From Tardibacter sp963781025 (GTDB taxonomy: Bacteria; Pseudomonadota; Alphaproteobacteria; Sphingomonadales; Sphingomonadaceae): 64,000 bases of DNA. This document shows, piece after piece, positions 42,247-58,294 of the stretch; position 1 is the first letter of the stretch; each line of letters opens with the position of its first letter. The notes beneath the pieces are model-generated. The model saw only the letters and a program-made list of their open reading frames with translations, was not told the origin of the DNA and did no database searches. The translations under genes and the position numbers were made by a program. The DNA lies in assembly GCA_963781025.1 (NCBI GenBank), contig CAWADU010000003.1:248001-312000 (forward strand). Reading direction: 5' to 3'.

Positions 42247-42786
42247 ATGTCGCGCTGGTACATCATCCACGCCTATTCGGGCTTCGAAAACAAGGTTCGC
42301 GATGCAATTCTGGCGGATGCTTCCCGACTGGGGCTGGAGCAGCTGGTCGAAGCGATTGAGGTGCCCACTGAAAAGGTGACCGAAGTCCGCCGCGGCAAGA
42401 AAGTCGTATCCGACCGCAAGTTTTTCCCCGGTTATGTGCTGGCGAAGCTGCAGATGAACGACGACGTCTATCACCTGGTGAAGAACACGCCGAAGGTGAC
42501 GGGCTTCCTTGGTTCAAGCGGTAAGCCCCAGGCGATTACCGATGCCGAAGCGGCGCGCATCCTCCATACGCGCGACGAACAGGCGGCGGCCGCGCCCAAG
42601 GCGAAGTTGGTTGTCGATTTCGAGATCGGCGACAGCGTCAAGGTTCTCGAAGGGCCGTTCGCCAGCTTCAACGGCGTGGTTGAGGAAATCGATTACGACC
42701 GCGGCCGGGTGAAGGTGTCGGTTTCGATCTTCGGTCGCGCGACGCCGGTCGAGCTTGAGTTCGAGCAGGTCGAACGGAACAAATAG
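42247..42786 (+). CDS. nusG: Transcription termination/antitermination protein NusG
   Basis: 179 residues. NGN domain with WYIIHAYSGFENKVRDAI and VSDRKFFPGYVLAKL; C-terminal KOW domain with FEIGDSVKVLEGPFASFNGVVEEID. It binds RNA polymerase to raise processivity and links to Rho and the ribosome. A terminator follows, separating secE-nusG from the ribosomal genes. Confidence 0.97.
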   Translation: MSRWYIIHAYSGFENKVRDAILADASRLGLEQLVEAIEVPTEKVTEVRRGKKVVSDRKFFPGYVLAKLQMNDDVYHLVKNTPKVTGFLGSSGKPQAITDAEAARILHTRDEQAAAAPKAKLVVDFEIGDSVKVLEGPFASFNGVVEEIDYDRGRVKVSVSIFGRATPVELEFEQVERNK

Positions 42787-42797
42787 GGTTTCAGTTT

Positions 42798-42830
42798 TGC
42801 CGGGCTTTCACGGTTGAGCCCGGCAATTTT
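42798..42830 (+). terminator. Rho-independent terminator after nusG
   Basis: TGCCGGGCT (42798-42806) pairs exactly with AGCCCGGCA (42817-42825), then ATTTT. T-rich sequence also precedes the stem, so it could work in both directions. Confidence 0.85.
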
Positions 42831-42917
42831 CGAGCGGGAGAGCGCCTTCGGGCTTTCGACAGGACCGCTAGACCGAATGGTCCCGGATGTGCCGGGGCTC
42901 ATGAAGGGTGACAGAAA

Positions 42918-43351
42918 ATGGCAAAGAAGATTACCGGTTACATCAAGCTGCAGGTGCCTGCAGGCAAAGCGAACCCGAGCCCGCCGATCGGCCCGGCGCT
43001 GGGTCAGCGCGGCGTCAACATCATGGAATTCTGCAAGGCGTTCAACGCCGCAGACCCAGGAGCTCGAAAACGGCATGCCGATTCCGACGGTGATCACCGT
43101 CTATGCGGATCGCAGCTTTTCGTTCGTGACGAAGACGCCGCCGGCATCCTTCCTGATCAAGAAGGCGGCGAACCTGAAGTCGGGTTCCAAGGAGCCAGGC
43201 AAGGTGTCGGCCGGCAAGATCGCGCGCTCCAAGCTGCGCGAAATCGCCGAACTGAAGATGAAGGATCTGAACGCCAACGATATCGATGCGGCGACGAAGA
43301 TCGATTGAAGGCTCTGCCCGCGCGATGGGCCTCGAAGTGGTGGAGGGCTGA
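42918..43351 (+). CDS. rplK: 50S ribosomal protein L11 (two single-base insertions)
   Basis: Reads MAKKITGYIKLQVPAGKANP...GQRGVNIMEFCKAFNAA, then one extra base near 43053 shifts the frame; TQELENGMPIPTVITVYADRSFSF follows in the next frame, up to KMKDLNANDIDAATKI. A second extra base near 43303 creates a false stop; removing it restores EGSARAMGLEVVEG and the stop at 43349-43351. Corrected length is 143 residues, normal for L11. L11 forms the GTPase-associated centre with L10/L12. Because L11 N-terminus and C-terminus are both intact, sequence error is the best explanation. rplA starts 4 bases later. Confidence 0.93.
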
Positions 43352-43355
43352 CGTC

Positions 43356-44055
43356 ATGGCAAAGCTGAGCAAGAAGGCGAAGAAGCTCGCCGAAGCCGTC
43401 GATACGCGAAAAGCTGCACGGCATTGAAGAGGCCATTTCGCTGGTGAAGGCCAACGCAACCTCGAAGTTCGACGAAACCATCGAAATCGCGATCAATCTT
43501 GGCGTCGATCCGCGTCATGCCGACCAGATGGTCCGTGGCGTCGTGACGCTGCCGAAGGGCACCGGCAAGACCGTGCGCGTCGGTGTGTTCGCCCGTGGCG
43601 ACAAGGCTGAAGAGGCCAAGGCCGCGGGTGCCGACATCGTCGGCGCCGAGGATCTGCTTGAGATCGTCCAGGGTGGCAAGATCGAGTTCGACCGCTGCAT
43701 CGCGACGCCGGACCTGATGGGTCTGGTCGGCCGTCTCGGCAAGGTGCTGGGCCCCAAGGGCCTGATGCCGAACCCGAAGCTTGGCACCGTGACGCCGAAC
43801 GTCGCGGAAGCCGTGAAGGCGGCCAAGGGCGGTCAGGTCGAATTCCGCGTTGAAAAGGCGGGCATCATTCATTCGGGTATCGGCAAGGCAAGCTTCCCGG
43901 CCGAGGATCTGCGCGCAAATTTCGATGCGTTCGTCGATGCGATTGTCAAGGCGAAGCCGTCGGGCGCGAAGGGCAAATATGTCCGGAAGATCGCGCTGTC
44001 CTCGACCATGGGCCCGGGGCTGAAGGTCGATATTGTCGATACCGCGACCGCGTAA
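43356..44055 (+). CDS. rplA: 50S ribosomal protein L1 (one single-base insertion)
   Basis: The N-terminal MAKLSKKAKKLAEAVD is in one frame; after an extra base near 43404, REKLHGIEEAISLVKANATSKF continues in the next, through RGVVTLPKGTGKTVRVGVFA, GRLGKVLGPKGLMPNPKLGT and AFVDAIVKAKPSGAKGKYV. Corrected length 232 residues, the usual L1 size. L1 builds the mobile stalk of the large subunit and can repress its own operon. The apparent start at 43444 is internal, not real. Confidence 0.95.
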
Positions 44056-44071
44056 TTTGAGTTTGCCCGGG

Positions 44072-44131
44072 GTCTCGGCCTCGGGCGTGTTCCGTCCGAG
44101 ACTGCTGGCGTCCCCTGCTTTGGCTGGGGAC
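44072..44131 (+). promoter_or_regulatory. Two hairpins in the rplA-rplJ gap
   Basis: GTCTCGG/CCGAGAC (44072-44102) and GTCCCC/GGGGAC (44110-44131). Neither has a convincing T-tract. They form the 5' half of the 275-base leader before rplJ, possibly a processing or attenuation region. Confidence 0.4.
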
Positions 44132-44291
44132 TTAAAATCCGCCGGCACAGACGGGGAATAAGGTTTTCCGGTTCGTTCGTGCGATGGACGGCCGGGTCTG
44201 CCGGAGAAACGGTTTTCCGTTGATGCGGCCAGGCGACCGACCCCTCGGACAAGGTTCTGCGGCCAGCGTATCCGGCCAGGAACCGACAATC

Positions 44292-44314
44292 GACCTTCGG
44301 ATGGGCCGAAGGTC
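44292..44314 (+). promoter_or_regulatory. Ribosomal L10 leader hairpin
   Basis: A perfect 9-bp stem, GACCTTCGG/CCGAAGGTC with an ATGGG loop, ending 16 bases before the rplJ ATG. The position matches the L10 leader, where the L10-L12 complex binds its own mRNA to repress translation. Only this stem is certain; the kink-turn elements were not verified. Confidence 0.55.
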
Positions 44315-44330
44315 AGTAAAGGAGTGAGGC

Positions 44331-44846
44331 ATGGATCGAGCTGAAAAGGCCGAGCTGGTTGCCGAGCTGAACAATGTCTTGTCCGAGACCAGCGTGGTCG
44401 TCGTCACCCTGAACAAGGGACTGACGGTCGCTCAAGCTACACAGCTTCGGGTCAAGATGCGTGAGGCAGGCGCCAGCTACAAGGTGGCCAAGAATCGGCT
44501 TGCCCGTCTGGCTCTCGAAGGCACGTCATATCTGTCGATCAGCGACCTGCTCGTCGGCCCTACGGCGCTTGCGACATCGACTGACCCCGTTGCCGCGGCC
44601 AAGGTGGCCGTGGAGTTCGCGAAGACGAACGACAAGTTCGAAATCGTGGGCGGCGCGATGGGCGACACCGTGCTGGATGTGAGCGGGGTCAAGGCACTGG
44701 CCGAACTGCCGTCGCTGGACGAACTGCGCGCCAAGATCGTGGGACTTATCAATGCGCCCGCGACCAAGGTTGCCCAGCTTGCCAATGCGCCGGCATCGAA
44801 GCTGGCCCGCGTTTTTGCCGCCTATGGCGACAGCGCAGCCGCCTGA
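44331..44846 (+). CDS. rplJ: 50S ribosomal protein L10
   Basis: 171 residues. MDRAEKAELVAELNNVLSET, VVVVTLNKGLTVAQATQLR, AGASYKVAKNRLARLAL and the C-terminal L12-docking helix (NAPATKVAQLANAPASKLARVF). Anchors L7/L12 dimers on the ribosome stalk. Preceded by GGAGTGAGGC. Confidence 0.97.
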   Translation: MDRAEKAELVAELNNVLSETSVVVVTLNKGLTVAQATQLRVKMREAGASYKVAKNRLARLALEGTSYLSISDLLVGPTALATSTDPVAAAKVAVEFAKTNDKFEIVGGAMGDTVLDVSGVKALAELPSLDELRAKIVGLINAPATKVAQLANAPASKLARVFAAYGDSAAA

Positions 44847-44901
44847 GCAAACGTCATCAACTTGAAATTATCGGGGCGATTGCCCCATATGGAGACTATC
44901 A

Positions 44902-45282
44902 ATGGCTGACCTTCAGAAAATTGTTGACGATCTTTCGGCTTTGACCGTTCTCGAAGCGGCCGAGCTTGCGAAGCTGCTCGAAGAAAAGTGGGGCGTTTCG
45001 GCTGCCGCGGCTGTTGCCGTTGCCGCTGCTCCGGGTGGCGCTGGCGCTGGTGCCGCCGCTGTCGAAGAGAAGACCGAGTTCGACGTTGTTCTCACCGGCG
45101 ACGGTGGCAAGAAGATCAACGTGATCAAGGAAGTCCGTGCGATCACCGGCCTTGGCCTGACCGAAGCGAAGGCTCTCGTCGAGAGCGCGCCAAAGGCCGT
45201 CAAGGAAGGCGTGAACAAGGACGAAGCCGAGAAGGTCAAGAAGCAGCTCGAAGAGGCCGGCGCCACCGTCGAGCTGAAGTAA
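44902..45282 (+). CDS. rplL: 50S ribosomal protein L7/L12
   Basis: 126 residues. N-terminal dimerisation helices (DLSALTVLEAAELAKLLEEKWG), an Ala/Gly-rich hinge, and the globular domain EFDVVLTGDGGKKINVIKEVR, GLGLTEAKALVESAPKAVKEGV. Recruits translation factors. Confidence 0.98.
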   Translation: MADLQKIVDDLSALTVLEAAELAKLLEEKWGVSAAAAVAVAAAPGGAGAGAAAVEEKTEFDVVLTGDGGKKINVIKEVRAITGLGLTEAKALVESAPKAVKEGVNKDEAEKVKKQLEEAGATVELK

Positions 45283-45357
45283 TCAGATCACGCCTCCGGG
45301 CAGCGCATCCTTCGGGGCGCGCTGGGCTGGAGGTTTCCTGCCGATTTCCGGGATACG

Positions 45358-45449
45358 GTCCGCAGTTGCGCAGCGGACTGAAAGAATAGGGAAGCGGACA
45401 GGCGAAATGACGCAAGCGGTGCGGTTTCCAAGAGCCTGGGAACCGCACC
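45358..45449 (+). promoter_or_regulatory. rplL-rpoB intergenic hairpins
   Basis: GTCCGC/GCGGAC at about 45359-45379, then a 12-bp stem GGTGCGGTTTCC (45418-45429) with GGGAACCGCACC (45438-45449), one G-T pair. In enteric bacteria this gap holds an attenuator and an RNase III site that set the L12 to beta-subunit ratio; these stems could do the same here. No T-tract. Confidence 0.45.
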
Positions 45450-45530
45450 CTTCGTCGTTCTGGCGTAATCGAAAACGGCTCCGCACCGGTTGCAAGACCG
45501 GCCTGATTCCACTGCGCGAGGCAAGAAAAC

Positions 45531-49698
<4,168 letters not shown>

Positions 49699-49710
49699 TT
49701 CGAACCGCAG

Positions 49711-49798
49711 CCCCTTTCCCCGGTGGGAAAGGGGTTCGGGGCGGGGTAGCGCCGGGCAATCGGCTGCGCTTCGCCCACCCTGCACGATAAGGCAGGGT
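49711..49798 (+). promoter_or_regulatory. rpoB-rpoC intergenic hairpins
   Basis: A perfect 10-bp stem CCCCTTTCCC/GGGAAAGGGG with loop CGGT (49711-49734), and ACCCTGC/GCAGGGT (49777-49798). No T-tract, so processing or stability elements inside the operon are more likely than terminators. They could equally be short intergenic repeats. Confidence 0.45.
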
Positions 49799-49824
49799 AA
49801 CAAGTTTCAAGGAAGGACTTGGGC

Positions 49825-54091
<4,267 letters not shown>

Positions 54092-54120
54092 GCCCTTCGG
54101 TTCAATCGAACAGAAAAATG

Positions 54121-54153
54121 CCCCGCTGGAGTGATCCGGCGGGGTTTTTCTTT
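54121..54153 (+). terminator. Terminator of the rpoBC operon
   Basis: CCCCGCTGG (54121-54129) pairs with CCGGCGGGG (54136-54144, one T-G), followed by TTTTTCTTT. It starts 30 bases after the rpoC stop. Confidence 0.9.
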
Positions 54154-54518
54154 ATGATCACTGTGCCGGTTGATGACGGATGGCCGGGAGATAGCTATCG
54201 ACCGCTAACGCGACGGATCACCCATGGGATGTTATCGTTGGATCGTATTGCCTTGGGTGACCAAGTTCGCTTTCCACCGATGGGGTTCGTAAACCCAAAG
54301 CTCTATCCCGCTTGCGGGAAGGAGTTTCGTCTGCTTCACAAACCAAGCTGCCCCAGACAGCCCGCGCCTGACGGTCACGATCAGCTCTTGGAAAACCCTT
54401 CGCGCACGAGAATGCGTACCCTCGCGCCCGCGAGGCGACACTTTCGATGGTTTCGTCCCTAAATGCGGCGGGGCCTCGGGCTAGTCCAAATGCGCCTTGT
54501 CGACCCTGAGTGGGCCGG
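54154..54518. other. 365-base gap without a supported gene
   Basis: No frame has a start, ribosome-binding site and family match. A reverse-strand frame of 69 codons (54232-54441) exists but its composition and lack of motifs argue against it. There is a short TCCCGC-TTG-CGGGA palindrome near 54307. The last 40 bases contain the tail end of bamE's proline/glycine-rich 3' region downstream signal; nothing else recognised. Confidence 0.5.
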
Positions 54519-55016
54519 TTACGGCGTATCGCCGCCGGGGCCGCTTCCGCCCCCCGGACCGCCCCCCGCACCGCCCGCGCCCACGGCGCCGATGTTGCCG
54601 AAGATATCCTGCAACAGGCTGCGCTTGCGGCCCAGCGTTGGCGTCTTGTCGCGTTCCATGCTGATGTTGGCGACCTGCTCCATGCCACGGCGGCTGACAT
54701 TGGTCACGGTGCCGTTCTGATCGAACTGGACGACGAGCAGCATCTGGTCCTTCGCCTTGGGCCGGTTGAAGCCGAACTGCCGGGTTTCGCGCGACACGTA
54801 ATACCAGGCGTTCTTGTCGAATTCAGCGTCGAACGATGGGCGGCCGAGCGTTTTCATCACCGAATTGCGATTGTCCACGCCAGGCTGGACCGACTGTATC
54901 AGCGCCGTATCCGCGACATAGCCCTGATGATTGCGGATGCGGGCGCACCCGCTGGTCGTCGCCGCCACGGCCGCCAGGGTGAGCGTAATCGCCGCCCGCT
55001 TCGCCCAAACCGCCAT
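54519..55016 (-). CDS. bamE: Outer membrane protein assembly factor BamE
   Basis: 165 residues. Lipoprotein signal TLTLAAVAATTSGC with the lipidated Cys, then the BamE/SmpA domain: HQGYVADTALIQSVQPGVDNRNSVMKTLGRPS and AWYYVSRETRQF. The C-terminal ~25 residues are Gly/Pro-rich (GAGGAGGGPGGGSGPGG), a low-complexity tail. It is part of the BAM complex that inserts beta-barrel proteins. ATG 55016 was chosen with AAAGGA 7 bases upstream; longer in-frame starts at 55031 and 55082 lack a clear signal. Divergent from the next gene. Confidence 0.92.
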   Translation of the reverse strand: MAVWAKRAAITLTLAAVAATTSGCARIRNHQGYVADTALIQSVQPGVDNRNSVMKTLGRPSFDAEFDKNAWYYVSRETRQFGFNRPKAKDQMLLVVQFDQNGTVTNVSRRGMEQVANISMERDKTPTLGRKRSLLQDIFGNIGAVGAGGAGGGPGGGSGPGGDTP

Positions 55017-55145
55017 TGCCGATCCTTTCATCCATGCCGCCGCGTCGCCTTTGGCAGCATTACGCATTGCAACCTTTTTCACGCTCCCTCAATAGGCGGG
55101 CTTGTACCGCTGCTGCAAGCAGGGGTTTGCATGGAGAAGACGAAG

Positions 55146-55667
55146 ATGAGTTTCTGGCGCCGTTTGGTGGCCCGGTCGCCAAAGCCCCAACCGATGCTGC
55201 CGCTTTATGGGCGGATCGTCGGACGTGCGCGCGACCCGCGCTGGTATGCCGATGGCGCGGTGGCGGACAGTCTCGATGGCCGATTCGACATGTTGGCGCT
55301 GGTGATGACGTTGGTGCTGCTTCGGCTTGATCGCGAGGGCGAACCGATGCGCCGCACGGCGGTGGACCTGACCGAGAGGTTCATCGACGACATGGACGGC
55401 CAGATGCGTCAGATTGGCATCGGTGACTTTGTGGTCGGCAAGCACATGGGCAAGATGATGGGCGCGCTGGGCGGGCGGATCGACGCCTATGGCGAAGGGC
55501 TGGCCGACGGCGGCGATCTGGAAGCGGCTCTGGTGCGCAACCTCTACCGGGGCGATGCGCCGTCGCCCGAGGCCCTGGCCTTCGTGGCGGCCGAGGTCCA
55601 CCGCCTGCGCGACGCGATAGATCGGCAGCCGCTGGATGATCTTGTGGCGGGAGAGCTTGGCGGATGA
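55146..55667 (+). CDS. Ubiquinol-cytochrome c chaperone family protein
   Basis: 173 residues. LYGRIVGRARDPRWYADGAVADSLDGRFDML, ERFIDDMDGQMRQIGIGDFVVGKHMGKMMGALGGR and YRGDAPSPEAL are hallmarks of the CBP3/UQCC1-like family (PF03981), which assists cytochrome b assembly into the bc1 complex. ATG 55146 follows GGAGAAGA; ATG 55131 with AGGGG upstream is an equal alternative. Its stop overlaps the DUF177 start by four bases. Confidence 0.9.
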   Translation: MSFWRRLVARSPKPQPMLPLYGRIVGRARDPRWYADGAVADSLDGRFDMLALVMTLVLLRLDREGEPMRRTAVDLTERFIDDMDGQMRQIGIGDFVVGKHMGKMMGALGGRIDAYGEGLADGGDLEAALVRNLYRGDAPSPEALAFVAAEVHRLRDAIDRQPLDDLVAGELGG

Positions 55668-56203
55668 CGATGCCCGAATTCTCGCGGCGGATCAGGCTTG
55701 ATGAGATCGGCACGACCCCGCGCCGCCACGATGTCGCGGCGGAACCGGCAGAGCGCGCCTTGCTGGCGGAACGCTTTGGCCTGAAAAGTCTGGACCGTCT
55801 GGCGGCGCAGATTTCCGTCTCGCGCGAGGCTGCGGGCATTCGTGCGCGCGGTGAGGTTGAGGCAACGCTCAGCCAGGTCTGTGTTGTCTCGGGCCAACCG
55901 ATTCCCGTGTCGATGAAAGAGCCGCTCGATGTGTTGTTCAGCGTGGCGGCCTCATCCAGCGGCGCGGACGAGGAACTGGAATTGAGCTCCGCCGATTGCG
56001 ACGTGGTTCCGCTGGACGGGGAGTTTGTCGATATCGGCGAATGCGCCGCCGAAACGATGAGCCTTGCGCTTGATCCCTATCCCCGGCTTTCGGATGAAGA
56101 GTTGGCCGAATATCGCCGGGTGCTGAAGAGCGAGGAAGAGGCCGAAGCAGAGGCCAAGGCCGGCAAGACGGCCGCCAACCCGTTTTCGGTATTGAAGAAA
56201 TAG
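55664..56203 (+). CDS. DUF177 (YceD) family protein
   Basis: 179 residues. FSRRIRLDEIG, LSQVCVVSGQPIPVSMKEPLDVLF and DPYPRLSDEELAEYRRVLKS are typical YceD/DUF177 stretches; in many bacteria the gene precedes rpmF and plays a part in 23S rRNA accumulation. Here rpmF and plsX do not follow. Translation is probably coupled to the upstream chaperone through ATGA. Ends in an acidic/Ala helix. Confidence 0.88.
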   Translation: MTMPEFSRRIRLDEIGTTPRRHDVAAEPAERALLAERFGLKSLDRLAAQISVSREAAGIRARGEVEATLSQVCVVSGQPIPVSMKEPLDVLFSVAASSSGADEELELSSADCDVVPLDGEFVDIGECAAETMSLALDPYPRLSDEELAEYRRVLKSEEEAEAEAKAGKTAANPFSVLKK

Positions 56204-56259
56204 ACGGCACTGCCTCCCGTTAGGGAAAGGACGGCGCCGAAAATTGCGTCTTGAATTCA

Positions 56260-56284
56260 TATAACTTCTCCCCAGCTTGTGGGG
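56260..56284 (+). promoter_or_regulatory. TATAAC -10 and start-proximal hairpin of phhA
   Basis: TATAAC at 56260-56265 would place the transcript start near 56272 with no good -35 box, suggesting an activator. CCCCA-GCTTG-TGGGG at 56270-56284 forms a 5-bp hairpin ending one base before the ATG at 56286. Confidence 0.4.
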
Positions 56285-56285
56285 C

Positions 56286-57152
56286 ATGAAGGGCGCCACG
56301 CCTGACCAGCTTCCTCCCGAGGGAGCCGCCGCTGACTGGATTATCCCGCAGCGCTGGGCCGATTATACGCCCCAGGAACATGCGATGTGGGACCGCCTGT
56401 TTGCGCGCCAGGCCGATCTGCTGCCGGGCCGCGTTGTCCCCGCCTTCCTGGACGGGCTTGGTATTCTTCGGATGTCCAGGCCAGGCATTCCAGATTTCGA
56501 TGAGCTTTCCGAGCGGCTGCAAAAGGCGACGGGCTGGTCGGTCGTCGCGGTGCCGGGCCTGGTGCCGGAGGAGGTGTTTTTCAACCATCTCGCCAATCGC
56601 CGGTTCGTGGCGGGGCGCTTCATTCGCACGCCCGAACAGATCGACTATCTCGAAGAGCCCGACATATTCCATGACGTGTTCGGCCATGTGCCGCTGCTCG
56701 CCCATCCGGTGTTCGCCGATTACATGCAGGCCTATGGCGAGGGCGGCCTGCGTTCGATGCAGTTCGGCGCGATCCACAAACTGGCCCGGCTATACTGGTA
56801 CACGGTGGAATTCGGGTTGATCCGCGACGGTGGCGGATTGAAACTCTATGGCGCGGGCATCGTCTCGAGCCATGGCGAGTCGATCTTCGCGCTGGACAGC
56901 CCTTCGCCCAACCGGCTGGGCTTCGACCTGCGGCGTGTGATGCGGACGAAATACCGGATCGATGATTATCAGCAGAATTATTTCGTCATCGACAGCTTCG
57001 ACGCGCTGTTGCGCGAAACCGTCGAGACCGATTTCGCGCCGCTCTACGCCGAACTCGAACAGTTGCCGGAGCTGGAAATGACCGATGTATTGCCGACCGA
57101 CGGGGTGTTCACGCGTGGCACGCAGTCTCACGTTCCCGGAGATCATTCATGA
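56286..57152 (+). CDS. phhA: Phenylalanine 4-monooxygenase
   Basis: 288 residues, the compact bacterial form without the regulatory domain. Iron ligands are the two His of DIFHDVFGHVPLL and the Glu in WYTVEFGLI; PEQIDYLEEPD and SHGESIFALDS are pterin/substrate loops. It converts Phe to Tyr using tetrahydrobiopterin, recycled by phhB two genes downstream. ATG 56286; TTG 56277 in frame is unlikely. Overlaps hppD by 4 bases. Confidence 0.96.
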   Translation: MKGATPDQLPPEGAAADWIIPQRWADYTPQEHAMWDRLFARQADLLPGRVVPAFLDGLGILRMSRPGIPDFDELSERLQKATGWSVVAVPGLVPEEVFFNHLANRRFVAGRFIRTPEQIDYLEEPDIFHDVFGHVPLLAHPVFADYMQAYGEGGLRSMQFGAIHKLARLYWYTVEFGLIRDGGGLKLYGAGIVSSHGESIFALDSPSPNRLGFDLRRVMRTKYRIDDYQQNYFVIDSFDALLRETVETDFAPLYAELEQLPELEMTDVLPTDGVFTRGTQSHVPGDHS

Positions 57153-58222
57153 CGGAGGCGTACGACAACCCCCTGGGGCTCGACGGCTTCGAATTCGTCG
57201 AATTCACCGGACCCGACCCGGAAGCATTGGCCGGTCTGTTCGACATGATGGGCTTTACCCATCTGGGCAATCACCGGTCGAAGAACGTTCGCCGCTATGC
57301 GCAGGGCGACATTAATTTCATCCTGAACATGGAGAGCAGGGGGCAGGCTGCATCTTTCCGTCGCGAGCACGGCCCTTCGGCTAACGCCATGGCCTTTCGC
57401 GTGCACGACGCGGCGGCCGCTTTCGCTGAGGCGCTGCGACGCGGCGCGCGGCCCGTCAAGGGGCCGGTCGGTCCGATGGAGCTCAACATTCCGGCGATCG
57501 AGGGGATTGGCGGTTCGAACCTCTATCTTGTCGATCGCTATGGCGCGGCCGGAATCTATGACGTCGATTTCCATCCGGTCGCCGGCACCAGGCGGGACGA
57601 TCGTTCGGCAGGGCTGCAGGCGATCGATCACCTCACCCACAATGTCAATCGCGGCGGCATGGTGCACTGGGCGGAATTTTATCAGCGCATCTTCAACTTC
57701 CGTGAGATTCGCTATTTCGACATCGAAGGACAGTCGACCGGCCTTTTTTCAAAGGCGATGGCCGCGCCCGACAACAAGATTCGCATCCCCCTCAACGAAA
57801 GCCAGGATGAGCACAGCCAGATCGAGGAGTTCCTGCGCGAATATCACGGCGAGGGCATTCAGCACGTTGCGCTCGCGACTGACGATATCTTCGCGACCGT
57901 GGACCGGCTGCGGGCCAATGGCATTCATTTTCAGGATACGCCCGACAGCTATTACGAACTGGTCGACAAACGCCTACCCGGACATGGACATGATGTCGCC
58001 GAAATGCACAAGCGCAAGATATTGATCGACGGCGCGCCGGATACGGGCGGCGGTCTTTTGCTACAGATATTCACCGAGAACATGATCGGGCCGATCTTCT
58101 TCGAGATCATCCAGCGCAAGGGCAATGAGGGCTTCGGCGAGGGCAACTTCAAGGCGCTGTTTGAATCGATCGAACTGGACCAGATCCGTCGCGGTGTCGT
58201 TCCTGGCCGGGCCCGGCGTTGA
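57149..58222 (+). CDS. hppD: 4-hydroxyphenylpyruvate dioxygenase
   Basis: 357 residues. C-terminal catalytic VOC half with the iron ligands: His in QAIDHLTHNV, His in GIQHVALATDDI and Glu in IGPIFFEIIQRKG; GFGEGNFKALFESIELDQ is the C-terminal signature. It turns 4-hydroxyphenylpyruvate into homogentisate. ATGA overlap with phhA shows tight coupling. Confidence 0.97.
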   Translation: MTEAYDNPLGLDGFEFVEFTGPDPEALAGLFDMMGFTHLGNHRSKNVRRYAQGDINFILNMESRGQAASFRREHGPSANAMAFRVHDAAAAFAEALRRGARPVKGPVGPMELNIPAIEGIGGSNLYLVDRYGAAGIYDVDFHPVAGTRRDDRSAGLQAIDHLTHNVNRGGMVHWAEFYQRIFNFREIRYFDIEGQSTGLFSKAMAAPDNKIRIPLNESQDEHSQIEEFLREYHGEGIQHVALATDDIFATVDRLRANGIHFQDTPDSYYELVDKRLPGHGHDVAEMHKRKILIDGAPDTGGGLLLQIFTENMIGPIFFEIIQRKGNEGFGEGNFKALFESIELDQIRRGVVPGRARR

Positions 58223-58294
58223 TTTGCCAAAATATGCATGGACAGGCGGTTGCCGGGGCCTAACTATACGGCTTTGTGCAGACCGGGAGTAGCC

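Noticed and set aside
43053..43404. Programmed ribosomal frameshifting in rplK/rplA
   Set aside because: No slippery heptamer, stop-codon context or pseudoknot at the shift points, and the shifts recur in unrelated genes in this sequence, which fits base errors.
54232..54441. A 69-codon reverse frame after rpoC
   Set aside because: No ribosome-binding site, no recognisable domain, and biased composition; not supported as a gene.
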